Source of the DNA: Deltaproteobacteria bacterium
Lineage (GTDB): Bacteria; Desulfobacterota; Binatia; UBA9968
Length of the DNA: 38,494 nucleotides
Assembly: GCA_016210115.1 (NCBI GenBank)
Contig: JACQUW010000340.1
Location: 1 to 38,494 of the forward strand
Direction of reading: 5' to 3'
Shown here piece after piece: positions 24,885 through 33,205 of this stretch; position 1 is the stretch's first letter, and the number at the start of each line of letters is the position of its first letter. Under the pieces are notes generated by a model, which did not search any database, had not been told where the DNA came from, and worked only from the letters and a program-made list of their open reading frames with translations. The translations under genes were made by a program, and so were the position numbers.

Positions 24885-25868
24885 CTAAGGAATGCCCAGT
24901 TCCTGGTTGATTTCTCTTTGCACGCTAAAATCAAAAATCTTCCCCGCTGAAACCGGTTGAGCTAATCCTAAAACTCGCGCGTCCTCCCTCAACAGCTCCT
25001 CAACTTCCTTATCGTTGAGTATGCCATTCGTTGTGAAGGCGAAGCGCGATATGCGGTAGGTTTCAAGCGTCGTGGGCATATCCAGCTTCATGTATTTCGC
25101 CAGAATCTCGCTCGTGTCTTTTTCGTTTTCGTGAAAATGCTTGAAGCCCTTAGTGCGGGCTCTCATCATCCTCCTCACCAGGTCCCTCTTTTCTGCGAGA
25201 AGTCTTTCCGTCACCGCAAATCCGCCTTGAGTGCTGACAAAATCCTTGGGCGGATCGGCGAGGAGATTCATCTTGAACTTATCCCGCGCAACCAGGACAG
25301 TCGGGGAGGAAAGCGCCGCAACCTGAATGGAGTTACTCACGAGCGCCTGGAGGAGCGTTGGCGCGCCCCCTATCAGAACGGTTTTGAGATCTGTTGCGGG
25401 ATCAAGCCCGCTCTTTCGGATGAGCCGCAGCGCGGCGAGATGCTGGGTCCCGTTGACCGTCGTGATCCCCAGAGTTTTTCCCTTGAGCTCGGAAATTGAT
25501 TTGTACTCCGGACGGCTCACGAGCCAGAAAAGCGGCCGGTGTCCCGTGACGGCCAAAATCTTGATAGGCATCCCGAGCTGGATTGAGCGCGCCGCCGCTC
25601 CGACAGAACCCAGCCCCTGCAGCTCTCCGGAAACCAGGGCGGCGACGGCAATGTTCGCGCTTCTTACCTCGACAAGCTCCGCGTCCAGGCCCTCCTCGCG
25701 AAAAAATCCCTTCTCCTTTGCGATGAAGAGGTCCATGATGTAAATGCCCCGGCTCGAATACGCCATCCGAGCTTTTTGCGGCCCAGCCTGCGGCCAGACG
25801 TCGGCGCGAGCGGATAAAAAAGCCACGACGATCCAGAACAATACTCGGCCTGTATTCCAATTGCTCAT
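24885..25868 (-). CDS. Periplasmic solute-binding protein, NMT1/SsuA-like (SBP 6)
   Basis: The 327-residue protein starts at ATG 25868 in the form SNWNTGRVLFWIVVAFLSARADV, a signal peptide; the longer frame to 25907 would overlap the upstream gene. AGGTAGCCGG precedes the start. Conserved regions: ARMAYSSRGIYIMDLFIAKE, KGFFREEGLDAELVEVRSAN, LKGKTLGITTVNGTQ (ligand loop) and a C-terminal lobe ending QREINQELGIP. It lies 4 bases after SBP 8, so the two receptors are probably translated from one message. Ligand unknown; no permease or ATPase nearby. Confidence 0.85.
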   Translation of the reverse strand: MSNWNTGRVLFWIVVAFLSARADVWPQAGPQKARMAYSSRGIYIMDLFIAKEKGFFREEGLDAELVEVRSANIAVAALVSGELQGLGSVGAAARSIQLGMPIKILAVTGHRPLFWLVSRPEYKSISELKGKTLGITTVNGTQHLAALRLIRKSGLDPATDLKTVLIGGAPTLLQALVSNSIQVAALSSPTVLVARDKFKMNLLADPPKDFVSTQGGFAVTERLLAEKRDLVRRMMRARTKGFKHFHENEKDTSEILAKYMKLDMPTTLETYRISRFAFTTNGILNDKEVEELLREDARVLGLAQPVSAGKIFDFSVQREINQELGIP

Positions 25869-25872
25869 CCGG

Positions 25873-26865
25873 CTACCTGTATAGGTTGTCGATAAACCCG
25901 GTTTCATCGAGCCTTTTGATTACGCTGTCGTCGATAAAATCCTCGGCCCTCGCCGTCTTGGCCTTCGGGATACTGCTCTCCAGATTTCGCAGAACGGTCT
26001 CCACGCCCTCTTTGAGAGGATACGGCTTCCGCGGCTGAATATCCTGGACTATAACCCGATAGGTCTCCTCCGCTTCATCATCTTCTTTCAAGCGCGAGAA
26101 ATCTTTTATCAGACGAACGCTCTCTTCCTTGTGCGCTTTCGCATACTGCACGCCTTCAAGGAAACCCCTGAAGAACTGCTCAACTGTCGGCCGGTGATCT
26201 CGCAGGAAGGCGCCTGTCGTCGCTATTCCACTCCCATGAAACTTGAGGCCCAATTTGTGGGCATCGACCATGCCGATAAATCCGGCTTTCCGGGCTCGCA
26301 CGGTGTTCGGCGCCGTAAATACCGATGCCTGAATGGCATTAGCTTTGAGGGCCGCAAGCCTGCTGGGATTATCTCCGATCTGAACGATCGTCACGTCCTT
26401 CTCTCCCAGACCCAACGATTTGAATATGTACCGCATGCTGAAATCCGAGGAAGAGCCAAAACGGCTGACGCCTGCTCTCTTGCCTCGCAGGTCAGCCCCT
26501 TTTTTGATGTCGGGAGCAACAAAAAGAGTGAAATGCATCGTCGGATTATTCGCGGAGAGCAGGACAATATCCGCCCCCTGAAGTTTAGCAGCGACCCCTT
26601 CCGGTCCGGCAGTTACCGTTAAAGGAATATCTCCGCCCAACATCGCCTGAATCACCTGGGAACCGCCCTGGAAATAGATCAACTCGACATCAAGCCCGTA
26701 TTTCTGAAAGAAACCTTTTCTATGGGCGATGTAAGTAGGAGCAAATTCCCCGGCCAGAAGGATCCCAACCCGCAGCTTGCTAACTTCGGCGGAATAGCCT
26801 GAAACAGCAAACACGATAGACGCGATCAGGAAGACCATTACAGTTTTGGTTTTGGCCCTGTTCAT
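25873..26865 (-). CDS. Periplasmic solute-binding protein, NMT1/TauA-like (SBP 8)
   Basis: The 330-residue protein has a Sec signal (about residues 8-26, ending YSAEV). Landmarks are KLRVGILLAGEFAPTYIAHR, KGFFQKYGLDVELIYFQGGS, the ligand loop SRFGSSSD at 134-141, TIVQIGDNPSRLAALKANAI and a C-terminal GFIDNLYR. The loop and tail match SBP 4 and SBP 9, indicating paralogy. It lies downstream of a molybdenum hydroxylase large-subunit gene with a repeat in the 102-base gap. The bound compound is not known. Confidence 0.87.
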   Translation of the reverse strand: MNRAKTKTVMVFLIASIVFAVSGYSAEVSKLRVGILLAGEFAPTYIAHRKGFFQKYGLDVELIYFQGGSQVIQAMLGGDIPLTVTAGPEGVAAKLQGADIVLLSANNPTMHFTLFVAPDIKKGADLRGKRAGVSRFGSSSDFSMRYIFKSLGLGEKDVTIVQIGDNPSRLAALKANAIQASVFTAPNTVRARKAGFIGMVDAHKLGLKFHGSGIATTGAFLRDHRPTVEQFFRGFLEGVQYAKAHKEESVRLIKDFSRLKEDDEAEETYRVIVQDIQPRKPYPLKEGVETVLRNLESSIPKAKTARAEDFIDDSVIKRLDETGFIDNLYR

Positions 26866-26926
26866 ACCTGGCTCTCTTCTGGATGTTACTCGATAGCACC
26901 TTTCCCTCTCCGCCTCTTTATTGTCT

Positions 26927-26962
26927 CCTCCCCCCGTGCGGGGGAGGATGAAGGTGGGGGGG
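26927..26962. repeat. C-tract/G-tract hairpin with AGGTGGGGGG tail
   Basis: CCTCCCCCC-GTGC-GGGGGAGG 26927-26947, then ATGAAGGTGGGGGGG. It lies directly after the stop of the large-subunit gene at 26968, so could act as a 3' end stabiliser or weak terminator. Nearly identical to hairpin 2 at 24849-24884. Confidence 0.65.
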
Positions 26963-26967
26963 TTGCC

Positions 26968-29256
26968 TCATGTCTTTCGCTCTATGGCGTCAAGGACCGT
27001 TTCGGGTTCCAAGGGAAGCTGTTTTATTCTGACCTGCACGGCATCAAAGATGGCATTGGCCACCGCTGGCGCGACGCCTAATCCCGCAAGTTCTCCCGCC
27101 CCCTTTGCGCCGAACGGCCCTTCGGGCAAAGGAACCTCAACTCTTATGGGCACGATTTCCGGAACTTCGTGACTGGACGGGATCTTGTAGTCCATAAACG
27201 AAGGGTTGATGACCTTCCCATCCTCGAACTGGATCTTCTCATAGAGCGCGTAGCCCATTCCCATAACGCTTCCGCCGACGATCTGACCGTCAAGGGCCAG
27301 GGGATTTACCGTTTGTCCCGCATCATGGGCCGAAGCCATCTTAAGAATTGTTACAACGCCCGTTTCTTCGTCTACTTTTACCTCCACGGCCTGCGCGCCG
27401 TATTTGGATCCCGGCGTCGGCTCCTTCCCCTGCATTTTATGCGGCAGGCCCGGCCAATCTCCTTTGCCGCCTGCCCAGCCCTTTCCCAGAATGGGCTTCA
27501 TATTCGTATGAGCTCTTTCAATAACCTCCCTGAAACTGAGATTGAGCTCCGGGTGCTTTCTGGAAATGATCTTCTGTTGATCGATCTCCAGGTCTCGCTC
27601 TGGAATCTCGGTCATTTGAGATGCGATTTCGAGAAGTTGTTTTTTTGCCTCGGCGGCGGCTGTCTTAACCGCCATTCCGGTATACAGCGTGACCCGGCTC
27701 GAGAAGGTACCCTGGTCGAACGGGCAAACTGCCGTATCGGCCGACACAATCGCGACCGATTCTACCGGGATGCCCAGTTCCTCCGCGGCAATCTGGCTTA
27801 GAGCAACCAGCGACCCCTGACCGATCTCGGAAGCCCCGACCAAAACCTGAGCGCTCCCATCTTCGTTGAAATGAACGTAAGCTCCGGAGATGCTTCCGGT
27901 TGTCGTAGGTGTTTTGCTGATAAGCGCGAGGCCGCGGCCGATATTTTTTCCTTTCGGTTTGCCCCAGCCTATTTCCATGGCAGCTTCACGCAAGCACTGT
28001 TTCAGGCCGATGCTGTAAACAGGATCTCCCACAGAGTTTGTATCCCCGTCATCCAGCGCGTTCTTGAGCCTGAATTCAAGAGGATCGATTCCCAGCCTGT
28101 GCGCGATCATGTCCATCTGAGACTCGACGGCCCAGGTGGATTCGGGAACCCCAAGGCCGCGAAGAGGCGTGGCACGAAGCTTGTTGGTATAGACCAGCGT
28201 CGTGGTTATTTTGAAATCCGGAAGGCGGTAAGGGCCGATACCGTCTTTCAAGGCCCTGTTGGAAGGGGGAAGGCCTTCCGAATAAGCGCCGGTGTCCCAA
28301 ATAAATCTCATTTCCCTTGCTTTCAAAGTTCCGTCTTTCTGCACACCGGTCTTTATATAAACCACCGCCGGCGCGGAGCCCGCCGCCGCGGTGAACTCCT
28401 CGGGACGGGTCATAACGATCTTAACCGGCTTATGGGTCTTCCACGCCAGGGCAATGGCATGCTGCTCAAGCCTTGGCGCAATTTTTCCGCCAAAGCCCCC
28501 ACCTACCTTGGTGGCAATAATGTGAAGGCTGCTTTCCGGCACTCCGAAAAGGTTGGCGAGATTGGACCGGATCGGAAAAACCTCCTGGGCGCAACTCCAG
28601 ACCGTTATCTTTCCCGACTCCACCTGCGCGACCGCCGCATGCGGCTCCATATAGCAGTGATGAATCTGGCTGGTTCTGAAGGTGTCCTCAAAAACAAAGT
28701 CAGATTTCGCCAGCGCCGCCTCAACGTCCCCCTTTGCGTGCACCGCCTGGTGGATAATGTTCGTCCCCGGAACCGGTTTCCACGTCGGGCTCCGGCCACG
28801 ATTGGGCAGGTAGCTGGTCATCTCCTCGTGCACGAGAGGAGCGCCATCCAGACATGCTTTTTCCGGGTCAAAAACAGCCGGAAGGTCCTCGTATTCGACG
28901 TCGATGAGGCCGAGGGCATCCTCAGCCGTTTCCTCATCTACCGCGGCGACCGCCGCCACCGCGTCGCCCACATATCGCACCGTATCGATCGCAAAAATCG
29001 TCTCGTCCTGGATCGCGAAGCCAAACCGCCTCGAAGGCACGTCTTTCGCGGTGATCACGGCTTTGACTCCGGGGAGTTTCCTCGCTTTCTCCACATCGAT
29101 GTGAAGCAGTTTTCCGTGAGGTATGGGACTCCTGAGGACCTTTCCGCACAGCATTCCGGGGAGCCTGACATCCACGCCGTACACGGCGCGCCCCGACACC
29201 ATCGATTTTCCATCGACCCTCTCGATCGGCCGGCCAATCACGTTAAACATCTTCAT
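26968..29256 (-). CDS. Molybdenum hydroxylase large subunit, second complete enzyme
   Basis: The 762-residue protein is the Mo-cofactor subunit of a xanthine oxidase-family enzyme. Seen in order: hammerhead domain (VIGRPIERVDGKSMVSGRAVY), KVGGGFGGKIAPR, active-site segment TPLRGLGVPESTWAVESQMD, GASEIGQGSLVALSQI, and the catalytic E722 in KGAGELAGLGVAP. The LRGLG loop differs from the AYXCSFR of real CO dehydrogenase. ATG 29256 overlaps the stop of the Fe-S gene (ATGA). With the upstream S and M genes it forms a full enzyme; a CoxG-like gene lies further upstream. Substrate unknown. Confidence 0.93.
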   Translation of the reverse strand: MKMFNVIGRPIERVDGKSMVSGRAVYGVDVRLPGMLCGKVLRSPIPHGKLLHIDVEKARKLPGVKAVITAKDVPSRRFGFAIQDETIFAIDTVRYVGDAVAAVAAVDEETAEDALGLIDVEYEDLPAVFDPEKACLDGAPLVHEEMTSYLPNRGRSPTWKPVPGTNIIHQAVHAKGDVEAALAKSDFVFEDTFRTSQIHHCYMEPHAAVAQVESGKITVWSCAQEVFPIRSNLANLFGVPESSLHIIATKVGGGFGGKIAPRLEQHAIALAWKTHKPVKIVMTRPEEFTAAAGSAPAVVYIKTGVQKDGTLKAREMRFIWDTGAYSEGLPPSNRALKDGIGPYRLPDFKITTTLVYTNKLRATPLRGLGVPESTWAVESQMDMIAHRLGIDPLEFRLKNALDDGDTNSVGDPVYSIGLKQCLREAAMEIGWGKPKGKNIGRGLALISKTPTTTGSISGAYVHFNEDGSAQVLVGASEIGQGSLVALSQIAAEELGIPVESVAIVSADTAVCPFDQGTFSSRVTLYTGMAVKTAAAEAKKQLLEIASQMTEIPERDLEIDQQKIISRKHPELNLSFREVIERAHTNMKPILGKGWAGGKGDWPGLPHKMQGKEPTPGSKYGAQAVEVKVDEETGVVTILKMASAHDAGQTVNPLALDGQIVGGSVMGMGYALYEKIQFEDGKVINPSFMDYKIPSSHEVPEIVPIRVEVPLPEGPFGAKGAGELAGLGVAPAVANAIFDAVQVRIKQLPLEPETVLDAIERKT

Positions 29257-29741
29257 TCCTTCCCGCGCGATTCCGCGTAAGCCAGAACAGCGTTAAAAAT
29301 GCTCGTGTAGCCGGTGCAACGGCACAAATTTCCATCCAGAGCCGTTCGCACGTCCTGCAACGTCGGCTTGGGATTGTGATCGACCAAGGCCTTGCCGGCC
29401 AAGATCATTCCCGGGGTGCAGTAGCCGCATTGTAAAGCCCCGAATTTAAGAAAGTACTTTTGCAGATCGTGGAGCTCGCCATCTGCGCCGAGTCCTTCGA
29501 TGGTGGCAATTTCTTTGCCTTCTGCGCGGAGCGCCAGAACCACACACGAGTGGACCGCCCGCCCATCCAACAAGACCGTACAGGCCCCGCAGTGGCTGGT
29601 CTCGCACCCGCGCTTCGCTCCCTGCAATCCCAATTCTCTCAGCACATCCAGGAGCAGTGCCGCTGGTTTGACGTCCACAGAAATCGTTTCGCCGTTGATT
29701 TGAAGCTCTACTCGTTCCACGGTTACATCCTCCGTCTTCAT
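29253..29741 (-). CDS. Molybdenum hydroxylase 2Fe-2S subunit
   Basis: The 162-residue protein carries both iron-sulfur motifs: C46, C51, C54, C66 (RGCETSHCGAC) and C105, C108, C140, C142 (QCGYC, CRCTGY). The start is ATG 29741, inside the FAD gene's stop (ATGA overlap); the upstream extension of the frame is only antisense-like noise over the FAD gene. It connects electron flow between the Mo and FAD subunits. It might also serve the solitary large subunit at 21419-23644. Confidence 0.95.
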   Translation of the reverse strand: MKTEDVTVERVELQINGETISVDVKPAALLLDVLRELGLQGAKRGCETSHCGACTVLLDGRAVHSCVVLALRAEGKEIATIEGLGADGELHDLQKYFLKFGALQCGYCTPGMILAGKALVDHNPKPTLQDVRTALDGNLCRCTGYTSIFNAVLAYAESRGKE

Positions 29742-30595
29742 GACTCCAGGGCCTGGAGGATGGCCCTGCGAACGAAGACTCTTATCATCTTTCTCCGGTA
29801 TTCGGCGCTCGCCTCGGCATCGGTGATGGGGTCCGCCTCTCCAGCGGCCGCGTCGGCGATCTCTTCGATAAGCTCGCGGGTGAGATCCGTTTTGCCTTGA
29901 AGCAGAGATTCTGCCTGCCTGGCTCGATAAGGCACGGGGGCAACTCCCGCCAAAGCGATCCTGAGATCCGACACCCGCTGGCCTTCGTCGCGAATTAAAA
30001 ACAGCCCCACCCCCACCATGGCGAGATCCTCCGCTCTCCTGGAGTGCTTGAGATAGACCGCTCTTGCACGAGGCGGCGGGGCGGGCAGGTGAATTCGAAA
30101 GACGATTTCGCCTTCGTCGAGCGCCGTGCTGAAATAATCGCGAAAGAAATCGCCCAGCGGTATTCTTCGCGTCCCCTTCAGGCTCTTGCATTCGGCCACT
30201 GCATTCAACGCAAGCAATGGGGGCGGCAGATCCGCGCCGAGCTCGTTATGTGATATGTTTCCGCCGATCGTGCCCAGGTTCCTGATCGGCGTAGACGCCA
30301 CTTTCGCGGCGGCCTGCGCCAGGATACGGGCAGTTTCTGTAATTTCCGGGGAAGCCATCAGCGAAGCGCAGGAAACCATAGCCCCCACCGACAAACCTCC
30401 ACCGGATGCTTTCTGTATGCCGCTAAGCTCTGCCAAATTTTCGAGGCTCACCAGGATCTTCGGTGAGATGAGGCCGTTTCTCAGCATGACCAGCAGAGAT
30501 TGGCCCCCCGCAATCGGCATCGCATCCTTCCCATGATGGGATAAAATATCGAGAGCCTCCTCCAGCGTGGACGGCTCTCTCAGCTCACAGTCCAT
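29738..30595 (-). CDS. Molybdenum hydroxylase FAD subunit
   Basis: The 285-residue protein has the FAD loops AGGQSLL at 29-35 and RNLGTIGGNISHNELGADL with TIGGN at 109-113. It is the medium subunit of the second complete enzyme. Gene order here is M-S-L. It begins with ATG 30595. The CoxG-like gene lies 139 bases upstream, separated by a hairpin at 30647-30669. Confidence 0.93.
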   Translation of the reverse strand: MDCELREPSTLEEALDILSHHGKDAMPIAGGQSLLVMLRNGLISPKILVSLENLAELSGIQKASGGGLSVGAMVSCASLMASPEITETARILAQAAAKVASTPIRNLGTIGGNISHNELGADLPPPLLALNAVAECKSLKGTRRIPLGDFFRDYFSTALDEGEIVFRIHLPAPPPRARAVYLKHSRRAEDLAMVGVGLFLIRDEGQRVSDLRIALAGVAPVPYRARQAESLLQGKTDLTRELIEEIADAAAGEADPITDAEASAEYRRKMIRVFVRRAILQALES

Positions 30596-30646
30596 GTTTC
30601 TCTCCCTTGAGTTGTCTCAACAAATTTCACTTTCCTTCCTGGGATC

Positions 30647-30669
30647 ATCCCCTTTTGAAAAAGGGGGAT
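30647..30669. repeat. ATCCCCTTTT-GA-AAAAGGGGGAT hairpin
   Basis: Nearly perfect stem with a 2-3-base loop. On the minus strand it reads ATCCCCCTTTTTCAAAAGGGGAT, which shares 16 bases with the plus strand at 3935-3950. It sits between the CoxG-like gene and the FAD subunit gene. Confidence 0.55.
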
Positions 30670-30734
30670 TTGAATTTATTCACAGCGATTTAGCCGCTTA
30701 ATTTTTTTGGAAGATGAACGTTATGCCCGGGAGA

Positions 30735-31184
30735 CTAGCCGGATTCGATTTCCGTTTTTACTCTCTGCCCAAATTCTTCTATCATCGAGTTCGCTTTTTT
30801 CTTGATAAAAGGATAACCGAGAGTTCCCAACTTCCCGAACACGGCAACACTCGTCTTAAAGTCGAGCTTTGTTTTTGATTCTCCCAGCCCCTCGAGAGTG
30901 ATGTCCATCGTCTGCCTCATTCCACCGGCTTTAAGGTCCTTCCCTTCCATGAAAACCCGGATCGATTTTCCCGGCTCGAGGACTTTGACGTCTGCATAGG
31001 CGTCAAAGCTCACGCGAATCGGACCGACGCTGTCACTCAGAGCAAGCTGATATTTCTCCCGCTCTTTGATCGCCTGCACTCCCTGGCAGGCGGGAATACA
31101 TCGCGCGAGTCTCTCGACATCCCAAAGAAAACGCCAGACCTTTTCAGGTGGAGAATCAATGACCATACTACCGTCGAAATCCAT
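30735..31184 (-). CDS. CoxG-like SRPBCC protein
   Basis: The 149-residue protein matches CO dehydrogenase subunit G: an SRPBCC/Bet v1-like fold with FDGSMVIDSPPEKVWRFLWD at the start, the LARCIPACQGVQAI turn, and a C-terminal helix KKKANSMIEEFGQRVKTEI. In CO-oxidising bacteria CoxG helps anchor the enzyme at the membrane. Here it stands next to a non-CODH-like molybdenum hydroxylase, so it probably performs an analogous anchoring or maturation role. The start ATG 31184 has GGGGGAAAG upstream; an extra 12 codons are open but unneeded. Sequence gives no catalytic residues. Confidence 0.85.
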   Translation of the reverse strand: MDFDGSMVIDSPPEKVWRFLWDVERLARCIPACQGVQAIKEREKYQLALSDSVGPIRVSFDAYADVKVLEPGKSIRVFMEGKDLKAGGMRQTMDITLEGLGESKTKLDFKTSVAVFGKLGTLGYPFIKKKANSMIEEFGQRVKTEIESG

Positions 31185-31240
31185 ACTTTCCCCCTTTGGC
31201 GAAATTCTGATCCGCCACAAGCCGAAACCGTAAAATTTCT

Positions 31241-32143
31241 TTACCTTCGGAACAGAGTCACGTGCTTTCGCAGCTTCCGTTTTCCTTCTTGAGGCTTTCC
31301 GGCCGGAGACTGACCATCCTTAAGCCGCGCCGCATAAACCGCAAGGGCATCCAGGAGGGCTACTTGAGCGACACGGTGGGGTCCGGTCTGCCCTCGCAGA
31401 GTCGCTGACGGCACCGAAATCAACAATAGCGCGTCCGCATTCTTCGCGACGATGCTTCGTTCAAAACTCGTTATCGCAACGGAGAAGGCCTTGCGCTCTC
31501 TGGCCATCTGCAGCGCCTCGGCCACTTCCTTCTGGTTGCCTGAATAGGTGACGGCGATGGCCACGTCTTTTGGGGTCGCGAGCTTCGCGGCAGCCATCTG
31601 CTGCATAGGATCCACAAAAGCCATAGCCGGAAATCCTAGAGAGAGAAGCTTCAGCGCGGTTTCTTGAACGATCTGGGCGGATCCACCTGCGCCAAACAGA
31701 TACAGCAGCTCGCTGCGAGAAACGGCCGTCGCAACCTGATCCAGGACAGCGTGGTCTAAATAGGAAAACGTATCCTGGAGCGCCACCAGGCAACTGGAAA
31801 AAACGCGCTCCACCGTTTCGTTTTTCCCCGCCGGTTTGCCGAGTTGACGCGCGGGAGGAAGATTTGCGGCCAGTTCCACCGAAAGAACCCGTTTCATGGC
31901 GCTCAGACCTTTGTGTCCGATTCTCTGGCAGAAACGCACGACCGTCGCTTCACTGGTCCCGCAGCGATGCCCGATCTCGCGCGCGCTCAACTGAAGAAAC
32001 TCGGCGGGATTCAACATCGCGAAATGAGCGATGCGCGCGTGGTTGGAAGGCAAATCGGCGCAGGTGGACCTGAGTCTAAGAAGAGAAGGAGGCATGGAAG
32101 AGCCAACCATGACAGGTGACGTGGACATTACAGCTTCAGGCAT
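31241..32143 (-). CDS. RpiR/MurR-family transcriptional regulator (HTH-SIS)
   Basis: The 300-residue protein begins with a helix-turn-helix of the RpiR type at about residues 52-78 (LSAREIGHRCGTSEATVVRF) and continues with a SIS (sugar isomerase) domain at about 135-265 (LLYLFGAGGSAQIVQETALKLL and AVTYSGNQKEVAEAL). SIS domains usually sense phosphorylated sugars. It is the only regulator in the 20-kb minus-strand series and is the best candidate to control it. The start is ATG 32143; ATG 32128 is an alternative, and neither shows a strong ribosome site. The C-terminal 30 residues are lysine/arginine-rich. Confidence 0.9.
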   Translation of the reverse strand: MPEAVMSTSPVMVGSSMPPSLLRLRSTCADLPSNHARIAHFAMLNPAEFLQLSAREIGHRCGTSEATVVRFCQRIGHKGLSAMKRVLSVELAANLPPARQLGKPAGKNETVERVFSSCLVALQDTFSYLDHAVLDQVATAVSRSELLYLFGAGGSAQIVQETALKLLSLGFPAMAFVDPMQQMAAAKLATPKDVAIAVTYSGNQKEVAEALQMARERKAFSVAITSFERSIVAKNADALLLISVPSATLRGQTGPHRVAQVALLDALAVYAARLKDGQSPAGKPQEGKRKLRKHVTLFRR

Positions 32144-32197
32144 GGGCTGTAACTAGCACAACATATCGGAAAGCGTCAAGGCGCAATCCGCAACAAT

Positions 32198-33205
32198 CTA
32201 CCGCTGCGGTACGCCCTTTTTCCCGTAGAGGCTTTCCACGTAGCCGCTCGCTGCGACTTTGCCCCATGGAGTTGGATCCATGACAGTTTCCGGCCGTATC
32301 TCTTTTGCGCGCTCATCGGGCAGGGAGTCCAGTACTCCTTTAATACCCGAGAGGTCCGGATCTATTCTGGACCTGTAGGAATCGGCAACTTTTTGATAAA
32401 TTTCTTTGGCCACTCCGGGCTCCACCCCTCTGGCCCGCAAAGCGGCAATCCCTTCTTCTGGATGAGTTTTGTAGTGGTAGATCCCCTCGACAAAAGCTTC
32501 TAGTAATTTGCGCGCCGTCTCCGGCCGCGCTTTTAAGAGGCTGCCCAGGGCAGCAACTCCAAAGCGCGCATAGGGGATGTCGAGAGAACCGAGATCGGCG
32601 AGGACGCTACAACAGCCGCTACTTGCCAGCTTGGCAACATCGGACAAATTAATCAGCCCGCCATCCACCTGCCCGCTCAGGATCGCTGCGATTCGCGTCG
32701 GCGTATTCCCCACCTGGATGATCGCTACGTCCTTGATGGGCTCCAGTTTCCAATGCCGCAGAACCATGCGTGTGACAATATCGGATACAGATCCAAAACG
32801 ACTGATCGCCAGTCTTTTTCCTTTAAGATCCTCCGGCTTGCGAATCTGCTTTAGAGTCATAATCGCGCCATCGAGACGGTTAATGGTCACGCTGATGATT
32901 TTGAAATCCACTCCAGCAATCGCCGCCTGTATCTGGGACGGCAGGTCGGATGTGGTAAAGTCGATGCTTCCGCCAACCACCGCCTGGTTCATAAGAGAGC
33001 CGCTTCCGATGTAGATGGTCTGGGCACTGAGGCCGTGCTTCTCAAAGATTTGGTTGTTCCTCATAACCTTAAGAAGGTCATGAGCGATGCCGATGCCGCT
33101 ATAGCCGATTTTGATGGGCTCCAGTCCTCTTACCTGGCTATGAGCCCATGATGGAACTGTGAGCACGAAGAGACCGACAAGAACTTTAATGGCAATCTTT
33201 GTCAT
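32198..33205 (-). CDS. Periplasmic solute-binding protein, NMT1/TauA-like (SBP 9)
   Basis: The 335-residue protein starts at ATG 33205, which follows GGAGG; the open frame reaches 33283 but lacks such a site. A Sec signal ends near WAHSQ (residue 24). Features: LEPIKIGYSGIGIAHDLLK, ligand loop SRFGSVSD at 135-142, IIQVGNTPTRIAAILSGQVD, and a C-terminal GYVESLYGKK tail equivalent to GFIDKLY in SBP 4 and GFIDNLY in SBP 8. It is the first gene of the minus-strand series, before the regulator. Ligand unknown. Confidence 0.87.
   Translation of the reverse strand: MTKIAIKVLVGLFVLTVPSWAHSQVRGLEPIKIGYSGIGIAHDLLKVMRNNQIFEKHGLSAQTIYIGSGSLMNQAVVGGSIDFTTSDLPSQIQAAIAGVDFKIISVTINRLDGAIMTLKQIRKPEDLKGKRLAISRFGSVSDIVTRMVLRHWKLEPIKDVAIIQVGNTPTRIAAILSGQVDGGLINLSDVAKLASSGCCSVLADLGSLDIPYARFGVAALGSLLKARPETARKLLEAFVEGIYHYKTHPEEGIAALRARGVEPGVAKEIYQKVADSYRSRIDPDLSGIKGVLDSLPDERAKEIRPETVMDPTPWGKVAASGYVESLYGKKGVPQR

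Noticed and set aside
27871..29280. 469-codon open frame on the plus strand
   Set aside because: Antisense to the molybdenum hydroxylase large subunit; composition rich in Arg/His and no family likeness.
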